From the NCBI RefSeq assembly GCF_000170835.1, contig NZ_ABCP01000025.1:1-54108 (forward strand): a DNA stretch of 54,108 bases. The letters are read 5' to 3'. Below the pieces are notes generated by a model, which was not told where the DNA came from, ran no database searches, and was given only the letters and a program-made list of their open reading frames with translations. Each line of letters starts with the position of its first letter. Positions within the stretch are counted from its first letter, which is position 1. Source of the stretch: Marinobacter algicola DG893. GTDB lineage: Bacteria > Pseudomonadota > Gammaproteobacteria > Pseudomonadales > Oleiphilaceae. The position numbers and the translations under genes were made by a program. Shown piece after piece: positions 16,105 through 24,594 of the stretch.

Positions 16105-17190
16105 ATGACAACGCCCAACTTACCCCAATCCACCCATGACGCACCCCTGCGCCTGCGGACGCTGGGCAACTCGGGGCTGTTTGTATCGGAACTGTGCCTG
16201 GGCACCATGACCTTCGGCGGCGGGGACGATATGTGGGGGCTGATCGGCCAGTTGCAGCAGGAACAGGCCGATGAGCTGATGAAGACGGCTCTAGAGGCGG
16301 GCATCAACTTTATCGATACCGCCAATGTGTACGGTGGTGGTGCCAGTGAACGTATCGTGGGCCAGTCCCTGAAGAATCTGAGCGTCCACCGCGAAGATGT
16401 CGTACTGGCCACCAAGGTGCTCGGCCCGATGGGCGAAGGCCCCAACGCCCGTGGCGCTTCCCGTGGCCACATTATGAGCGAGTGCAAGGCAAGCCTGCAG
16501 CGACTGCAAACCGACTATATTGATCTGTACCAGATCCACGGCTTCGACCCGGCGACGCCGATAGAGGAGACCCTGGAGGCGCTGAACACCCTGGTGCAGC
16601 ATGGCCACGTCCGTTACGTTGGCCTGTCGAACTGGGCCGCCTGGCAGGTGATGAAAGCCGTTGGCATTACCCGAGCCCGCCGCCTGTGCCCGATTCTGTC
16701 GCTGCAGGCTTACTACACCCTCGTGGGCCGGGACCTAGAACGGGAAGTGATCCCCATGCTGGAATCCGAAAACATCGGCCTGATGGTGTGGAGCCCACTT
16801 GCGGGCGGCTACCTCTCCGGCAAGTACGAAGGGCCGGACGCCTCCGAGGAGAACCGGCGCGCCAAGTTTGATTTCCCGCCCGTCAACCGGGAGCGTGGCA
16901 GCGCTGTCATCGCCGTGATGCGGGAGATTGCCACCGGCAAGAAGGTCGACGGCCAGCCCGTCAGTGTGGCTCAGATTGCGCTTGCCTGGCTGTTGCACCA
17001 GAACGCCGTGACCAGTGTGATTGTCGGGGCCAAGCGGGTAGACCAGTTGCGGGACAATCTCCTGGCGGCACAGATCCGGTTCTCAGCCGACGAACTGGCA
17101 GCCCTGGATGAGGTCAGCCGCCTGCCAGCGGAGTATCCGGGCTGGATGCTGGAGCGACAGGGGGCTTATCGGGCGCATATGAAGGCGTGA
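16105..17190 (+). CDS. Aldo/keto reductase
   Basis: A 361-residue NADPH-dependent reductase of the aldo/keto reductase barrel family. The start of the barrel LRTLGNSGLFVSELCLGTMTFGGG, the catalytic Asp-Tyr segment INFIDTANVYGGGASE near residue 70, the active-site lysine region VVLATKVLG and the histidine region YIDLYQIHGFDP are all present, followed by the cofactor loop VIVGAKRVDQLRDNL. It should reduce aldehydes or ketones, possibly sugar- or terpenoid-derived. AAAAGGTGATCGGCT precedes the ATG. It shares a divergent promoter region with the AraC regulator. Confidence 0.92.
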   Translation: MTTPNLPQSTHDAPLRLRTLGNSGLFVSELCLGTMTFGGGDDMWGLIGQLQQEQADELMKTALEAGINFIDTANVYGGGASERIVGQSLKNLSVHREDVVLATKVLGPMGEGPNARGASRGHIMSECKASLQRLQTDYIDLYQIHGFDPATPIEETLEALNTLVQHGHVRYVGLSNWAAWQVMKAVGITRARRLCPILSLQAYYTLVGRDLEREVIPMLESENIGLMVWSPLAGGYLSGKYEGPDASEENRRAKFDFPPVNRERGSAVIAVMREIATGKKVDGQPVSVAQIALAWLLHQNAVTSVIVGAKRVDQLRDNLLAAQIRFSADELAALDEVSRLPAEYPGWMLERQGAYRAHMKA

Positions 17191-17217
17191 TATTTGACTT
17201 GAGAGTGTTGGCGGTAC

Positions 17218-17236
17218 CCACGGAACGTATCCGTGG
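17218..17236 (+). terminator. Hairpin after the aldo/keto reductase
   Basis: CCACGGA pairs with TCCGTGG across ACGTA, 28 bases after the reductase stop. There is no T-tract, so it may be a weak terminator, an RNA-stability element, or chance. Confidence 0.35.
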
Positions 17237-17308
17237 CAGCTTGTCAGCAAGCCGCCATCATGCTTCACTTTCCGGGTTCGCACCTACACCCCAACCGGAG
17301 ACGACCCT

Positions 17309-17995
17309 ATGCCCACCCCAGTCACTGCCAGTTCAATAATACCACCCATGACCCGGCGGCTTTGGCTGGTGTTGCTAAGTGCCGTGCTGTTGGGAGGCTG
17401 TTCCTCGCTGTACTACAACACCATGGAAAAACTCGGGTATGAAAAGCGCGACATCCTGGTAGATCGAGTGGAAAACGCGCGGGATAGCCAGAACGACGCC
17501 CAGGAGACATTCCGCTCATCCCTGGAGCGCTTCCAGAGCGTGGTGGATACGCCGGATACCGAGCTCAAGGATCGCTACGCCGAGATCAGCGATGCCTACG
17601 AAGACAGCAATTCCAGCGCGGAAGATGTCCGCGACCGTATCGACAAGGTGGAAGACGTTGCAGAAGCTCTCTTCGATGAATGGGAAGACGAACTCGGTGA
17701 ATACGAAAGCGACTCCCTGCGCCGCAGCAGCGAACAACAGCTTGATGAAACACGCACCCAGTACAGCCAGTTGATCAGCCGCATGCACGATGCCGAGGAG
17801 CGCATGGACCCGGTACTGGAGGCATTTCAGGACCAGGTGCTGTATCTCAAGCATAACCTGAACGCCCAGGCGATCGGCTCGCTGGAGAACGAGCTGGTGG
17901 GTATCCGCCAGGACGTGGATGCGCTGATTCGCAATATGGAGCAGTCGATTGAAGAGTCCGAAGCGTTTATCCGCCGTTTTCGTGAAGGTGGGTGA
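17309..17995 (+). CDS. DUF2959 lipoprotein
   Basis: A 228-residue protein exported and lipidated: a basic-hydrophobic stretch TRRLWLVLLSAVLLGGC ends in a lipobox with cysteine at residue 31. The rest is almost entirely charged, coiled-coil-like helix (many Asp/Glu/Ser/Arg), as in the DUF2959 family, whose role is unknown. ATG 17309 is favoured because CCGGAG is 8-9 bases before it; a later ATG at 17348 would give a shorter, more usual signal peptide and cannot be excluded. It is followed 9 bp later by a methyltransferase, probably in the same transcript. Confidence 0.85.
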   Translation: MPTPVTASSIIPPMTRRLWLVLLSAVLLGGCSSLYYNTMEKLGYEKRDILVDRVENARDSQNDAQETFRSSLERFQSVVDTPDTELKDRYAEISDAYEDSNSSAEDVRDRIDKVEDVAEALFDEWEDELGEYESDSLRRSSEQQLDETRTQYSQLISRMHDAEERMDPVLEAFQDQVLYLKHNLNAQAIGSLENELVGIRQDVDALIRNMEQSIEESEAFIRRFREGG

Positions 17996-18004
17996 CCGCG
18001 TCCA

Positions 18005-18619
18005 ATGAAAAGCTCTAAGGAGTTCTGGGACAAGAGCGCACAGCGCTACGCTAAAAGTCAGGTACGGGATGAGGCAAGCTATCAGAAAAAACTGGCCATC
18101 ACTCAGGGGTATTTCCAGCCCAACTGGTCGGTACTGGAATTTGGCTGCGGCACAGGCAGTACCGCCCTTGTACATGCGCCTCATGTAAAAGAGATTCTCG
18201 CGACCGACATTTCCGACAAGATGCTGGAGATCGCCGCACAGAAAGCCCGCGATGCCGGCGTTGAGAATGTGCGCTTTCAGCAGGGTACCCTGGAAAGCCT
18301 GGCGCTGGAGGCGGGAAGCTTTGATGCGGTTCTGGGGCTCAATATTCTTCATCTGCTGGAAAACCCCGAAACGGCGATTGCCCGGGTTCATGAACTGCTG
18401 AAACCCGGTGGCGTTTTTGTTTCCAGCACCGCCCTGGTGGGCGAACTGATGGTGCTCTGGCGGCTGTTGATTCCTGCCATGCAGGCGATGGGGTTGGCGC
18501 CGTTTGTGAACCGCTTTAGTCGGCAATCACTGGTGACGATGCTGACCAATGCAGGGTTCAGCATCGATTATGAATGGCAGCCGGGTAAGTCGTCAGTGTT
18601 TTTGGTGGCCCGGAAGTGA
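18005..18619 (+). CDS. Class I SAM-dependent methyltransferase
   Basis: A 204-residue methyltransferase. The SAM-binding motif I is VLEFGCGTGSTALVHAP near residue 46; motif II follows at ILATDISDKMLEIAAQKA, and FDAVLGLNILHLLENPE holds the acidic/aromatic motif III region. The substrate is not visible; the variable C-terminal part with a hydrophobic stretch resembles methyltransferases for small molecules. Its start codon lies nine bases after the DUF2959 stop with no clear ribosome binding site of its own, so it may depend on coupled translation. Confidence 0.88.
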   Translation: MKSSKEFWDKSAQRYAKSQVRDEASYQKKLAITQGYFQPNWSVLEFGCGTGSTALVHAPHVKEILATDISDKMLEIAAQKARDAGVENVRFQQGTLESLALEAGSFDAVLGLNILHLLENPETAIARVHELLKPGGVFVSSTALVGELMVLWRLLIPAMQAMGLAPFVNRFSRQSLVTMLTNAGFSIDYEWQPGKSSVFLVARK

Positions 18620-18661
18620 CCCCGTCAACAGAGAACCCTGTTGGCTCAACGAGGATTTAGT

Positions 18662-18874
18662 ATGGCAGAAGTCCCCCAAAAACAGTCCGGAACCAGCGGC
18701 TACTCATGGAAACTGTCCGCAGTGGCAGCCGTAGCGTCTGTCATCGGCGCGGTAGTCTCGTTCGGGGAGGTATCACCAATCATCACCGGATTGATTCTCC
18801 TTGCCGCCGTTGGCTGGGGCTTTACCGCACGGGACAACAAACGAGCGGCGGAACAGGCAAAAGACTCACAATAA
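18662..18874 (+). CDS. Small predicted inner-membrane protein
   Basis: A 70-residue protein with no recognised family. Two hydrophobic stretches (LSAVAAVASVIGAVVSF and SPIITGLILLAAVGWGF) predict a helical hairpin in the membrane, followed by a charged tail rich in Arg, Lys, Glu and Gln. The ATG at 18662 is preferred over an upstream TTG because CGAGG stands about 8 bases before it. The gene lies 42 bp after the methyltransferase on the same strand. Confidence 0.6.
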   Translation: MAEVPQKQSGTSGYSWKLSAVAAVASVIGAVVSFGEVSPIITGLILLAAVGWGFTARDNKRAAEQAKDSQ

Positions 18875-18970
18875 ACGACATTCCTGATAATTTTTCCGCC
18901 CCCTGTCGATTTCGTCCCGCCCCACGCGACTAACCAGTGAAACCACCAACAATCACTGGAGAACGACGAC

Positions 18971-19792
18971 ATGAAATACATGCTGATGCGTAAGGCCGAT
19001 GCGGACACCGAGAATGGCGTAATGCCCTCCGATGACCTCCTGCAGGCAATGGCGGACTACAATGAGCGGATGACTCAGGCCGGGGTGTTTACCGGTGGCG
19101 ACGGTTTGTGGCCAACCCGGGAAGGCTGCCGCATTCAATTCCGCAACGGTGAGCCCACCGTTATCAACGGGCCCTTCGAGCAGACCAGCGAGCTGCTGGC
19201 CGGCTATAGTGTGCTTGAGGTGGATTCCTTCGAGGACGCCATCGCCTGGGCAAAACAGTGGCCAAAAGAAGATGCCGACGGCAACGTCACCCTTGAGTTA
19301 CGCCGTTACTTTGCGCTGGAGGATTTCGCGCCCAGCCCCGCACTTGAAAAGCATCGTTCGCAGGAAAAACTGCCACGAGAGATGAACGTGCACGTGGCGT
19401 TTGGCGGCAACTGCCGGGAAGCCATGGAATTTTATGCGGAGATTACCGCCGGCACTCTGGAAGCTGTGATTACCTATGGCGAAACTCCGGCGGCAGCGGA
19501 TGTGCCGAAGGAAATGCACGACCGCGTTGTTCATTCCTCCCTTAACATCCGTGGCCGTCGGCTGATGGGAGCGGATATGGCGGGGGACTGTTATCAGGCG
19601 CCGCAGGGGACGCAGATTCACCTTGAATACGATGATACCGAGCAGGCGGAGCGGGTTTTCCGGGCACTCTCCGAAGGGGGCGCAGAGATCATGCCGTTCG
19701 AACAGACCTTCTGGGCGCATCGCTTCGGAATGACCAAGGATCGATTTGGGGTCCAGTGGATGATCAGCAGCGGGCTTGAACAGTGCCAATAA
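18971..19792 (+). CDS. YciI-PhnB fusion protein
   Basis: A 273-residue two-domain protein. Residues 1-115 are a YCII/DGPF-like domain (MKYMLMRKADADTENG, INGPFEQTSELLAGY); residues 139-270 are a PhnB-like VOC domain (MNVHVAFGGNCREAMEFYAEITAG to DRFGVQWMI). The two folds are usually separate proteins in the same neighbourhood, so this gene joins them. Function is unknown; such proteins are often co-regulated with ECF sigma factors. CACTGGAGAACGACGAC precedes the ATG. The next gene, 24 bp downstream, is a stand-alone relative of its second half. Confidence 0.88.
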   Translation: MKYMLMRKADADTENGVMPSDDLLQAMADYNERMTQAGVFTGGDGLWPTREGCRIQFRNGEPTVINGPFEQTSELLAGYSVLEVDSFEDAIAWAKQWPKEDADGNVTLELRRYFALEDFAPSPALEKHRSQEKLPREMNVHVAFGGNCREAMEFYAEITAGTLEAVITYGETPAAADVPKEMHDRVVHSSLNIRGRRLMGADMAGDCYQAPQGTQIHLEYDDTEQAERVFRALSEGGAEIMPFEQTFWAHRFGMTKDRFGVQWMISSGLEQCQ

Positions 19793-19816
19793 ACGACAAC
19801 AACCGGGAGCCATGCA

Positions 19817-20302
19817 ATGACCAAGCGAGCGAAAAACACCATATGCCTCTGGTACAACGGCGATGCTGAGGAGGCCGCCAACTTCTACGCCAGCACCTTC
19901 CCCGACTCGTCGGTGGATGCCGTAAATCATGCACCGGCAGACTACCCATCCGGTTCAGAAGGGGATGTACTGACGGTGGAGTTCACCGTGTTGGGCATTC
20001 CCTGCCTCGGGCTCAATGGTGGCCCCATCTTCACGCACAGCGAAGCGTTTTCATTCCAGGTGGCCACAGTGGACCAGGAGGAAACCGATCGCTACTGGAA
20101 CGCGATTGTGGGCAACGGCGGCGAGGAAAGTGCCTGCGGCTGGTGCCGGGACAAGTGGGGTATTTCCTGGCAGATTACGCCGCAGGTGCTGTCAGATGCC
20201 ATTGCCGATCCAGACCGCGCAACGGCGAAACGGGTGTTCGAGGCCATGATGACGATGGGCAAGATTGATGTTGCGGCTATTGAGGCGACACGTCGAGGGT
20301 AG
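19817..20302 (+). CDS. PhnB-like VOC-family protein (PF06983 type)
   Basis: A 161-residue protein of the PhnB/3-demethylubiquinone-9 methyltransferase-like group, a VOC fold despite the name: ICLWYNGDAEEAANFYASTFPDS, then GDVLTVEFTVLGIPCLGLNGGP, and CGWCRDKWGISWQITPQVL. The last segment is diagnostic of this group. No enzyme activity is established for it. It is most likely in one transcript with the YciI-PhnB fusion gene, being 24 bp downstream with GGGAGCC before the ATG. Confidence 0.9.
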   Translation: MTKRAKNTICLWYNGDAEEAANFYASTFPDSSVDAVNHAPADYPSGSEGDVLTVEFTVLGIPCLGLNGGPIFTHSEAFSFQVATVDQEETDRYWNAIVGNGGEESACGWCRDKWGISWQITPQVLSDAIADPDRATAKRVFEAMMTMGKIDVAAIEATRRG

Positions 20303-20316
20303 AAACACAGTCGCGC

Positions 20317-21207
20317 TTAAACGACGTCCGGAAACGCCGACACCAGGAAATCCACCAGCGCCCTCACCTTGGGCGTGACGAATTTGCGGGTGGGATAGAC
20401 CGCGTACACACCCAGTTCGTCGGAGCGGTAATCCGGCATCAGCTCCACCAGCCTGCCTGCGTCCAGGTCATCCTGCACCAGGAAACTGGGCTGGTGGATC
20501 ACCCCCTGACCGGCCACGGCGGCGGCACAGCAGGTTTCACCGTTGTTGGCATGCATCCAGGGGCGTATACGCGTGCTCAATGGTCCATCCGGACCGTCAA
20601 AATGCCAGTCGTTACCCGTGGCCAGGTTGCTGTAGGCGATGATCTTGTGATGGATCAGGTCCCCGGGATGTTCTGGCGTGCCGTGGGCGCTGAGGTATTC
20701 GGGAGAGGCGCAGACAACAAGCCGCGTGGTGGTGAGACGCCGGCTCACCAGGGTGGAATTTCTCAAGCTGGCAATTCGGATCGCCAGATCAAAGCCTTCC
20801 TCAACAATATCCACAATGCGGTCGGACAGGTCGATGTTGAGTTCCACATTCGGATATTCACTATGAAATTGCCCCCACAGGGGCGCCAGATGGCGAATGC
20901 CAAAGCTTACCGGGGCATTAATGCGCAACACACCCTTGGCGACGCCGCTGCGTGAAGTCAGTTCAGCTTCGGCCTCTTCCACCCCCGCCAGCAACTCTCG
21001 ACAACGCACGTAGAACACTTCCCCTTCTGCCGTCAGGGACAGTCGCCGAGTAGTGCGATGAAGAAGTCGCACCCCAAGCCGGGATTCGAGTTCACCAACG
21101 TAGCGGGATACGGCGGCTTTCGACATTCCCATTGCCTCCGAGGCGGCCACAAAGCTGCTCTCATCCACAACGGTGCAGAAGGTCTGCATCTCCAGTAATC
21201 GATCCAT
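20317..21207 (-). CDS. LysR-family transcriptional regulator
   Basis: A 296-residue LysR regulator. The N-terminal helix-turn-helix (FVAASEAMGMSKAAVSRYVGELESRLGVRLLHRTTRRL) is followed by a periplasmic-binding-like effector domain with LRINAPVSFGIRHLAPL. It resembles the group of LysR proteins that control DoxX and quinone- or redox-related genes, and is read divergently from doxX across a 117-bp gap that should hold both promoters. It probably represses or activates that operon in response to a small ligand or oxidative signal. Confidence 0.92.
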   Translation of the reverse strand: MDRLLEMQTFCTVVDESSFVAASEAMGMSKAAVSRYVGELESRLGVRLLHRTTRRLSLTAEGEVFYVRCRELLAGVEEAEAELTSRSGVAKGVLRINAPVSFGIRHLAPLWGQFHSEYPNVELNIDLSDRIVDIVEEGFDLAIRIASLRNSTLVSRRLTTTRLVVCASPEYLSAHGTPEHPGDLIHHKIIAYSNLATGNDWHFDGPDGPLSTRIRPWMHANNGETCCAAAVAGQGVIHQPSFLVQDDLDAGRLVELMPDYRSDELGVYAVYPTRKFVTPKVRALVDFLVSAFPDVV

Positions 21208-21324
21208 TCAATTGTTCCGATTTTTGAGATAGTTAATCCATTAAAAGCATGTTTATCCCAAAATAAGATATTCGTAAAGTATCCCCATGCTCAACACACA
21301 TCTCATACACAAGGAAATCGGATC

Positions 21325-21762
21325 ATGAACAATACATTCCTCAACAAACTGCTCGACACCAACGCTGGCTGGGGAGCCCTCGCGCTGCGTATTCCCGTTG
21401 GCATCATCTTCGTGGCTCACGGCGCCCAGAAGCTGTTCGGCTGGTTCGGCGGCTACGGCCTGGAAGGCACCGGGCAGTGGATGGATTCCATCGGCCTGAG
21501 CCCGGGTTACCTCATGGCCCTTCTGGCTGGCGGCACCGAGTTTCTGGGCGGCCTGGCATTGATCATCGGCCTGCTGGTTCGTCCCGCGAGCGCAGCGCTG
21601 GCCTTCGCCATGTTGATTGCCATCTTTAGCGTGCATTTCCAGAATGGCCTGTTCATGAGCGACAACGGCTTTGAATTCGGGTTGGCATTACTGGCGGCTT
21701 CGGTGTCCCTGCTGTTTAGCGGCGCCGGGAGCGCTTCCGTAGACCGTTTGGTAACGAAATAA
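21325..21762 (+). CDS. DoxX-family membrane protein
   Basis: A 145-residue four-helix membrane protein. It has the DoxX family opening WGALALRIPVGIIFVAHGAQKLFGWFGGYGLEGTG, then LAGGTEFLGGLALIIGLLVRPASAALAF and a final helix ahead of a short tail. DoxX proteins act with quinones or thiosulfate oxidation in some archaea; in proteobacteria they are usually linked to redox stress. CAAGGAAATCGGATC precedes the ATG. The downstream dioxygenase gene follows after 16 bp. Confidence 0.9.
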   Translation: MNNTFLNKLLDTNAGWGALALRIPVGIIFVAHGAQKLFGWFGGYGLEGTGQWMDSIGLSPGYLMALLAGGTEFLGGLALIIGLLVRPASAALAFAMLIAIFSVHFQNGLFMSDNGFEFGLALLAASVSLLFSGAGSASVDRLVTK

Positions 21763-21778
21763 AAAGGAGTATCGCGCC

Positions 21779-22552
21779 ATGACCAGTCTGTTCGTATCCC
21801 ACGGCGCCCCCACCTTCGCACTGGAGCCGGGCCTGGCAGGCCCGGCCCTCTCGCAGCTTGGAACGGAACTGCCCCGACCAACTGCGGTGCTGGTGGTGTC
21901 GCCTCACTGGATGACACAAGAGGTGCGGGTGGGTTTGTCAGAGGTACCGGCTACCATCCATGACTTTCGAGGCTTTGAGCCCGCCATGTACGAACTGGAG
22001 TACCCGGCGCATGGTCATCCGTCGCTCGCAAAGAAGGCACTGTCTCTGCTGGATAACGCCGGCTGGCAACCGGTCGCAGATGCCCAACGCGGCCTGGACC
22101 ATGGTGCCTGGGTGCCACTGACGTACCTGTACCCGGACGCTTCGGTGCCCGTGTTCCAGGTGTCTCTGCCAGCAAGCCTCGACAGCCAATCCGCCTATCA
22201 ACTGGGCCAGGTGTTGGCACCGCTGCAAGAGGAAGGTGTGCTGATCGTCGGTTCGGGCAGTCTGACCCACAACCTCTACGAGGTACGCTGGAGGGATAAC
22301 AACAGTGCGGAGTACGCAAAGGCCTTCAGCCAATGGGTTCGTGAAGCGGTTCTGGGAAACGACCAGGCACGCCTGATAAACACTCTGGCGCTCGCGCCCC
22401 ATGCACAACGCGCGCACCCCACCACGGAGCATTTCCTGCCATTGCTGGTTGCACTGGGTGCCGCTGGCCCCGACGCACGCGGCTCAGTCATCGAGGGCGG
22501 CATTGAGCATGGTGTGCTGTCGATGGATTCCTTTATCTTTCGGAGCGCCTGA
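21779..22552 (+). CDS. Class III extradiol ring-cleavage dioxygenase (YgiD/DOPA dioxygenase type)
   Basis: A 257-residue non-haem iron dioxygenase that opens catechol rings such as 4,5-DOPA. Histidine-containing motifs of the YgiD group are present: SLFVSHGAPTFALEPG at the N-terminus, VVSPHWMTQEVRV near residue 40, LDHGAWVPL near residue 102 and GSGSLTHNLYEVRW near residue 160, with HPTTEHFLPLLVALGAAG later. The pairing of LysR, DoxX and this dioxygenase is frequent in gammaproteobacteria. The physiological substrate is probably a catechol, but is not proven. Confidence 0.92.
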   Translation: MTSLFVSHGAPTFALEPGLAGPALSQLGTELPRPTAVLVVSPHWMTQEVRVGLSEVPATIHDFRGFEPAMYELEYPAHGHPSLAKKALSLLDNAGWQPVADAQRGLDHGAWVPLTYLYPDASVPVFQVSLPASLDSQSAYQLGQVLAPLQEEGVLIVGSGSLTHNLYEVRWRDNNSAEYAKAFSQWVREAVLGNDQARLINTLALAPHAQRAHPTTEHFLPLLVALGAAGPDARGSVIEGGIEHGVLSMDSFIFRSA

Positions 22553-22654
22553 AACCCGGTACCTTTGCAAACGTATCTAATGTCGTTGCCCTGAACGGAT
22601 CGATAACGGTAAAGTTCCTGCAGCAAAACGGACACGGGGATGACCAGCCCCATG

Positions 22655-22696
22655 TATACAGGTGAACGTATACGGGTGAATGGATACGGGTGAAAT
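22655..22696 (+). repeat. Three tandem 14-bp repeats directly before the DUF2946 start
   Basis: Three consecutive 14-base units (consensus TATACGGGTGAANG) end exactly at the GTG start codon of the next gene. They differ by only a few bases. Each contains a GGTGA/GGGTGAA that could serve as a ribosome binding site, so unit number may influence translation of the gene. Confidence 0.85.
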
Positions 22697-23101
22697 GTGA
22701 CATTACAACGGCACAATCGATGGCCTGTGTGGATAGCTCTGCTATCCATGCTGCTTATCTATTTGGGGCCGTTGCTGACCAAAGCCCAGCTGCCCCAGCA
22801 CGCCGAACCAACACATCACTCGGCCGAGCCTTCCCTCCACGCCAAGCACAAACACCACGGCCACTCACCAGAGCACGCTCCCGACAAACATTCGGACCCA
22901 TTCGAGCATCTGGCTCATGGGGATTGCGGCTACTGTGTTCTGCTCACAAAACTGCCGGCCATGTCACCCCAGGGCGCCCAAGGTGCGCCTTCAGACAACC
23001 CTGGCACCTACCGACCGGCATCGCCCGACTTTATCTCTGCCCCACGGGGCATTCCCTGTTTTCCAAACGCGCCTGTTCGCGCCCCACCGCTCATCGTCTG
23101 A
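22697..23101 (+). CDS. DUF2946 protein, His-rich and exported
   Basis: A 134-residue protein with a hydrophobic N-terminal segment (residues 11-27), a histidine-rich stretch (residues 35-70, with several HH and HxH) and the family motif HGDCGYCVLL with cysteines at 77 and 80. DUF2946 proteins are found beside PepSY and TonB-dependent transport genes and are thought to take part in copper or iron handling. The GTG start is used because the tandem repeat units place a purine-rich site just before it. The PepSY gene follows 40 bp later. Confidence 0.85.
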   Translation: MTLQRHNRWPVWIALLSMLLIYLGPLLTKAQLPQHAEPTHHSAEPSLHAKHKHHGHSPEHAPDKHSDPFEHLAHGDCGYCVLLTKLPAMSPQGAQGAPSDNPGTYRPASPDFISAPRGIPCFPNAPVRAPPLIV

Positions 23102-23140
23102 CCTCCGCACTTTCCCTTTAAATCCGTAGTGAGGAAGACC

Positions 23141-24538
23141 ATGAACGAATCACGCTCCACCGGCGCACCGCGCTGGGGATACACTCTGCTTTTGCGCCTG
23201 CATTTCTATGCAGGACTTCTTGTTGGTCCTTTTATCTTTGTGGCGGCACTATCGGGCGCCCTGTTCGCCCTGACGCCACAGATTGAAAGCTGGCTCTACC
23301 ACACCGAACTGACCACCGAGCTCACCGGCGAGGCTCACCCCCTGGCCAACCAGATCGGGGCTGCACGGAATCACATTGGCAGCGACGCCACTCTTGCTGC
23401 AGTACGCCCTGCACCAGAAGCAGGCCAGACCACGCGCGTGATGTTTGCGGTGGATGGACTGCAGCCCTATGAACACCAGGCGGTGTTCGTCGACCCGGTT
23501 TCCCTGGCGATTCGCGGTGATCTGGTGGCGTACGGAACCAGCGGCACCCTGCCGTTCCGCATCTGGATCGACTACGTACACCGGCACTTGCACCTGGGGG
23601 AAGTGGGCCGCTACTACAGTGAACTGGCCGCCTCCTGGCTCTGGTTGGTGGCGCTGGGCGGCCTGTTCCTGTGGTGGCGACGCCGTTCAACCAGCCGAAG
23701 CGGCAAGGACACGGACCGAAGCACACTCCGCAAATGGCATAGTCGTACTGGAGTGGTGTTGTTGATGGCCTTCCTGTTCTTCTCAGTGACCGGACTGACC
23801 TGGTCCAAGTGGGCCGGTGCCAACATTGCCGAATTGCGCGCGCAACTGGATTGGGGCACACCGGGGCTAAATACTCAGATCGCCGATTCAGCAGCCGCTC
23901 AGGCTCACAGCCATGGCGCACACGCCGATCACGGTATAGCCACGACAATGGCTGCAAGCAAGGACAACGCGGCCACCTACGATGCCGTACTGGAGCGTGC
24001 CCGGACCGCTGGCATCGATGCTGGCAAGGTGGAAATAAAGCCGGCTGCGGATGCTACGCGCGCCTGGGTGGTTCGTGAAATCGACCGCAGCTGGCCGACA
24101 CAGGTGGACATGGTGGCGGTTGATCCCAAGTCCATGGCTGTGACCGACAGGGTGGATTTCGAAACCTTCCCCATCGCCGCCAAACTCACCCGTTGGGGTA
24201 TCGACGCCCATATGGGCATTCTGTTTGGCTTGGCCAACCAGCTCTTTGTGGCGGCCTGCGCCTTGGGGCTGTGCGTAATGATCGCACTGGGTTATCGCAT
24301 GTGGTGGCTAAAGCGCCCGACGCGAGGGGTATCCAACCAGCGATCCGCCCAGCGGGTGTGGACGGAACTGCTCAAGGCTCCGCCCCTGGCACTGCTGTCC
24401 ATGGCATTGGTCGCCGTCGGATTGGGATGGTTCGCGCCGGTGATGGGCGTCAGCCTTGGGGTGTTTCTTGTTGTGGATGGGTTGCTGGCCTTCCGGAGCT
24501 ATAAACAGAGTGAATCGGCGGCCTCCGAATTCAGTTGA
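23141..24538 (+). CDS. PepSY-associated transmembrane protein
   Basis: A 465-residue integral membrane protein with PepSY-type extracytoplasmic segments. Helices are visible near residues 15-40 (LHFYAGLLVGPFIFVAALSGALFAL), 165-185, 205-225, 365-390 and 418-450. HYxG- and W-rich regions and the histidine-bearing loop (HSHGAHADHG) are typical of PepSY-TM proteins that reduce ferric siderophores or handle metals. GTGAGGAAG places the ribosome binding site before ATG 23141. The neighbour DUF2946 and these histidines suggest a metal-uptake or metal-reduction unit. Confidence 0.88.
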   Translation: MNESRSTGAPRWGYTLLLRLHFYAGLLVGPFIFVAALSGALFALTPQIESWLYHTELTTELTGEAHPLANQIGAARNHIGSDATLAAVRPAPEAGQTTRVMFAVDGLQPYEHQAVFVDPVSLAIRGDLVAYGTSGTLPFRIWIDYVHRHLHLGEVGRYYSELAASWLWLVALGGLFLWWRRRSTSRSGKDTDRSTLRKWHSRTGVVLLMAFLFFSVTGLTWSKWAGANIAELRAQLDWGTPGLNTQIADSAAAQAHSHGAHADHGIATTMAASKDNAATYDAVLERARTAGIDAGKVEIKPAADATRAWVVREIDRSWPTQVDMVAVDPKSMAVTDRVDFETFPIAAKLTRWGIDAHMGILFGLANQLFVAACALGLCVMIALGYRMWWLKRPTRGVSNQRSAQRVWTELLKAPPLALLSMALVAVGLGWFAPVMGVSLGVFLVVDGLLAFRSYKQSESAASEFS

Positions 24539-24559
24539 CAATCGCCTTAACCTTATGAT

Positions 24560-24592
24560 GTTATCACTGGTAACAATGTTACTGGTGATAAC
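24560..24592 (+). promoter_or_regulatory. Near-perfect 33-bp palindromic operator before tetR
   Basis: GTTATCAC at 24560 and GTGATAAC ending at 24592 are exact inverse repeats, and GTAACA/TGTTAC inside them also pair around a single central base. Only the TG/CA dinucleotides in each half fail to match. Such a site just ahead of a tetR gene is the expected autoregulatory operator, and it ends three bases before the ATG, so repressor bound here would block both transcription start and ribosome access. Confidence 0.88.
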
Positions 24593-24594
24593 TT

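Noticed and set aside
14976..16487. A 503-residue frame extending the AraC regulator upstream
   Set aside because: The extra 193 residues read across the divergent promoter and into the aldo/keto reductase on the other strand; a good ribosome binding site precedes ATG 15908.
21779..22552. YgiD-like dioxygenase as part of a betalain or melanin pathway
   Set aside because: The group is widespread next to LysR and DoxX in gammaproteobacteria, and no pigment genes are nearby.
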